This document shows, piece by piece, positions 6,327 through 8,154 of a stretch of DNA of 8,154 nucleotides. The notes beneath the pieces are model-generated. The model had not been told where the DNA came from, ran no database searches, and saw nothing but the letters and a program-made list of their open reading frames with translations. The translations under genes were made by a program, and so were the position numbers. Source of the DNA: Chthoniobacteraceae bacterium (GTDB lineage Bacteria; Verrucomicrobiota; Verrucomicrobiia; Chthoniobacterales; Chthoniobacteraceae). Positions within the stretch are counted from its first letter, which is position 1. Every line of letters starts with the position of its first letter. The DNA lies in assembly GCA_947478975.1 (NCBI GenBank), contig CANJYI010000112.1, forward strand, positions 1 to 8,154. Direction: 5' to 3'.

Positions 6327-7841
6327 TTACTGAACACCGCTGTAGTTAAGGCCGGTGCCATTAAATATGTACTTTAAAAACTTTCCTGAAAACCCATGAC
6401 CATCTGATATAAGTGGAATCAAAAGCGTTCCGCCATTCTCTTTTGAGAACTTTACGTCTGCCGGCTGCCACAGCAATGTTCCGTCCGATTTCTGCGAGAG
6501 GGTAATGTTGGTTAGAGATCCTTTTTTTGTTTTAAAGAAGGGCAGCGACTTAATTCCATCGTCCGTTATGCTAATTGCGTAGACATTGTCTACGTATGAT
6601 TGTAAAGAAACTCTCTGGCCTGAGAAAATCAAATAAACACACTGCTTTGTGTTCGTGATAACGGTTTCTATCCTACTAATCGGTCCGAACCCATCTGCAT
6701 CGTCAACAACTCCAACTGCTCCGTTTGGCGATTGAAATTGGCCTGCTACGTAGTAGGTGGGGCATGTTCCTCCCATTCCCGAGTTCCAATTCGTAAAACG
6801 AAGCTTCCTGTCGTGCGAAGATGCAAAACATTTTAAAGTAATCTCGAGTGAACGGGGATCTTTCAAAATTGCTTCCAGGCGTTCACGTCGCCGATCGGCT
6901 TCTTCAACCTTGTCCATTAGATCGTCATTTCCATCACCCTGTGGGTGTGGTGAACGCGCACGACGCTCGGCGTACTCCGCCGCTTTATCAGGACTAATGT
7001 GGTCCAAGAGCTTGAAACCAGATTGCCTGCCGCTCATCCATGTTTTATGGGCAGCCTTCACGGCTGACAGCCTCTCGGAAAGAGTTGCCGGCCCGCGGGC
7101 AACGAGTTGTAAGACAAGACTGCTATCGGCCTTTCCATGAATCCCGTCAACCGAAGCGCTTTCCGCCATCTCCCAGAAAGCATAGGGCTGCAGATTTTTT
7201 CCCATGGTCGGATTTGGCTCTTCTCCACCTTCGACCTTTTGGCGCGCCAGAGAGTGTTCCCTGAGAAACGCAACAGTATCGAACGGTCCGGCTGCAACCG
7301 CCATCTTGAGTAGGGAGGCGATATCAGCTTCCTGCTCAAAAGTTCCCTCTAGGTTGGCCTTCTTTGCCGTCTGGTAGAGATCCCATGCAATTTGCGGGTC
7401 CGTGTGAAAATCAGCCCTGCCAAGGTACAATTGATCCAGTGCTTGGCGTAAGGCGGGCATCTCGCCCTTTTTCGCCGCCTCTATTTTCCAAAAAAGCTGT
7501 TCGCTCTGCCCCTTGGTCGCGAGGTAGGCGTACACATAGCTTGTGGAAAAAGGTCCCGAACCCGCCGCCTTCGTGTAAAGTTCGTGCGCCCGCGCTTCGT
7601 CTCCAGCTGCTAAATTAAAATCCGCTTCAAAAAAGATTTTCGCCACAGCCTGGAGGCTCTTCTTTGAAATGATTTTTTCCGCGGAAACATTTGATGCAAG
7701 CAGCGCGTGCGACCCTGTGAAGCCTTGTGCGAGGAGAAAAGGCCAGCAAACCGTCCACCAAATGAGTGCGCGGGCAACGCGCCCGGTTCGGGGGGAACAG
7801 AGCATGCGCGCTATCGCTGACGGTGAGGTGTCTACATTCAT
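6327..7841 (-). CDS. Exported protein of unknown function with Sel1/TPR-like helices and beta-rich C-terminus
   Basis: A 504-residue protein that I do not recognise. A signal peptide or membrane anchor lies at about residues 22-46 (RVARALIWWTVCWPFLLAQ, then SHA). The ATG at 7841 is preferred over the TTG at 7859; the ATG at 7805 (residue 13) also gives a good signal peptide. Residues 55-200 are helical with Sel1/TPR-like units, such as DEARAHELYTKAAGSG (81-96) and DPQIAWDLYQTAKKANLEGT (148-167). Residues 210-300 are a helical linker, and 301-330 a charged, possibly coiled segment (DKVEEADRRRERLEAILKD). Residues 331-504 are beta-rich, Gly/Thr/Asn-rich, with cysteines at 338, 360 and 401 that could form disulfides after export. 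Base composition falls sharply toward the 3' end: bases 6361-6420 have 18 of 60 G or C, against 37 of 60 at 2041-2100. This suggests a foreign origin for at least the C-terminal part. No operon partner is visible. Confidence 0.75.
   Translation of the reverse strand: MNVDTSPSAIARMLCSPRTGRVARALIWWTVCWPFLLAQGFTGSHALLASNVSAEKIISKKSLQAVAKIFFEADFNLAAGDEARAHELYTKAAGSGPFSTSYVYAYLATKGQSEQLFWKIEAAKKGEMPALRQALDQLYLGRADFHTDPQIAWDLYQTAKKANLEGTFEQEADIASLLKMAVAAGPFDTVAFLREHSLARQKVEGGEEPNPTMGKNLQPYAFWEMAESASVDGIHGKADSSLVLQLVARGPATLSERLSAVKAAHKTWMSGRQSGFKLLDHISPDKAAEYAERRARSPHPQGDGNDDLMDKVEEADRRRERLEAILKDPRSLEITLKCFASSHDRKLRFTNWNSGMGGTCPTYYVAGQFQSPNGAVGVVDDADGFGPISRIETVITNTKQCVYLIFSGQRVSLQSYVDNVYAISITDDGIKSLPFFKTKKGSLTNITLSQKSDGTLLWQPADVKFSKENGGTLLIPLISDGHGFSGKFLKYIFNGTGLNYSGVQ
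6578..6594. repeat. 17-bp palindrome inside the unknown exported gene
   Basis: CGTAGACA, a central T, then TGTCTACG: eight perfect pairs around one base. On the minus strand it encodes part of the peptide YVDNVYA, whose own near-symmetry (VDNV) partly accounts for it. Confidence 0.6.
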
Positions 7842-8027
7842 GAGCTTTTGTCTGGCCAACTGGGTTTTGGGAAGATGTCACGAGCGGCTCAGACCAGTTC
7901 TCAAATGGGTTGCCTGCGGGTGATCTCGTCCATTTAACGCGCCCCGCGATAACACCGAGCGAGCGAGTTGCGGCAACAGGGCGAAAAGCGATGCCGCTCA
8001 TTTTGTTGGTTCTTCGGCAGAATCTGT

Positions 8028-8105
8028 GGGCGAAGCTTGGAGAAATTAGGTGGCCCCGCTCTCCATTACCCCCCAAGGCTTCGCCGTTTTTAGGGGGGTA
8101 ATGGA
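8028..8105. repeat. Perfect 13-bp inverted repeat with a loop that pairs upstream (possible pseudoknot)
   Basis: TCCATTACCCCCC (8062-8074) is the exact reverse complement of GGGGGGTAATGGA (8093-8105), with an 18-base loop between. The loop, together with the last two C of the left arm (CCAAGGCTTCGCC, 8073-8085), is complementary to GGCGAAGCTTGG at 8029-8040 over 12 pairs with one bulged G at 8077. The loop could therefore pair upstream while the hairpin forms, as in a pseudoknot, or the two could partly compete. The run of T lies in the loop and not after the stem, so it is not a standard terminator. It may be part of a non-coding RNA, a mobile-element end or an intergenic repeat. Confidence 0.6.
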
Positions 8106-8122
8106 TAGCTGCCTCCTGTGGT

Positions 8123-8142
8123 TGCGTTGATGTATCAACGCA
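8123..8142. promoter_or_regulatory. Near-perfect 20-bp palindrome, operator-like
   Basis: TGCGTTGAT-GT-ATCAACGCA has nine complementary pairs around a two-base centre. The size and symmetry resemble operators bound by dimeric repressors of the LacI, TetR or GntR type. It lies 12 bases from the right edge of the window, so it may control a gene beginning to the right. It could also form a short hairpin, though a two-base loop is too tight for all pairs to form. The regulator cannot be named. Confidence 0.5.
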
Positions 8143-8154
8143 GGTGAACAAAAC

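Larger units (their letters stand above)
7842..8154. other. Structured non-coding interval upstream of the unknown exported gene
   Basis: Long frames here (for example on the minus strand from 8151) give proteins without domain character and overlap the real gene in another frame, so I treat the interval as non-coding. It should contain the minus-strand gene's promoter, but I see no convincing hexamers. Inverted repeats are dense: TGCCG/CGGCA at 7992-8019, GTTGC-G-GCAAC at 7967-7977, the 13-bp hairpin at 8062-8105 and the palindrome at 8123-8142. Confidence 0.55.

Noticed and set aside
7627..8151. 174-residue minus-strand frame covering the structured interval
   Set aside because: It overlaps the signal peptide region of the exported protein in another frame, crosses the hairpin and palindrome, and shows no domain or export signal. 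The inverted repeats explain the interval better.
8028..8154. Integron attC site or retron RNA
   Set aside because: No RYYYAAC/GTTRRRY core pair is found at suitable spacing, and no integrase or reverse transcriptase gene is visible in the window, so neither label is supported.
1..8154. CRISPR array, tRNA or rRNA gene, transposase
   Set aside because: No regularly spaced direct repeats, no tRNA-like cloverleaf and no rRNA signature sequences were seen. No open frame resembles a transposase.

Overview
The window looks like chromosomal DNA of a moderately GC-rich member of the Verrucomicrobiota, possibly an Opitutales-type organism. The main reason is the 1337-residue gene at 937-4950. Its architecture is typical of the PVC superphylum: an exported N-terminal SGNH-like domain, the Pirellula/Verrucomicrobium 'membrane-bound dehydrogenase' propeller (TIGR02604-like), a HEAT-type helical solenoid, and a small redox domain at the C-terminus. 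The PAS-plus-AraC regulator at 5052-5837 is also a form I associate with that group. The phylum assignment is inferred from protein architecture; there is no rRNA in the window.

Layout. Bases 1-858 (+) hold the 3' two thirds of an MFS transporter related to the nucleoside:H+ symporters. After 78 bases comes the giant exported protein (937-4950, +), then a strong GC-rich hairpin with T-tracts (4981-5022) that can terminate both converging genes. The AraC-type regulator lies on the minus strand (5052-5837), preceded by a perfect 10-bp inverted repeat and a G-quadruplex-type tract. Bases 5838-6326 hold no intact gene, but the minus strand carries a short stretch resembling the C-terminal part of inositol monophosphatase-family enzymes. 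Bases 6327-7841 (-) encode an exported protein of unknown function with Sel1/TPR-like helices and a beta-rich C-terminus; its 3' end is far more AT-rich than its surroundings. Bases 7842-8154 are non-coding as far as I can tell, but rich in inverted repeats: a perfect 13-bp hairpin whose loop can pair with an upstream segment (a possible pseudoknot), and a near-perfect 20-bp palindrome close to the window edge.

How the parts may work together. The transporter and the giant periplasmic protein lie in the same direction and could form a small uptake and oxidation unit, with the giant protein oxidising a carbohydrate-like or nucleoside-derived substrate and passing electrons to its own azurin-like copper domain. 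The convergent AraC regulator with a ligand-sensing PAS domain is a candidate local regulator. This linkage is inferred from position only. The right-hand part (6327-8154) seems to be an unrelated accessory segment. I see no complete CRISPR, transposase, toxin-antitoxin or recognisable defence system.
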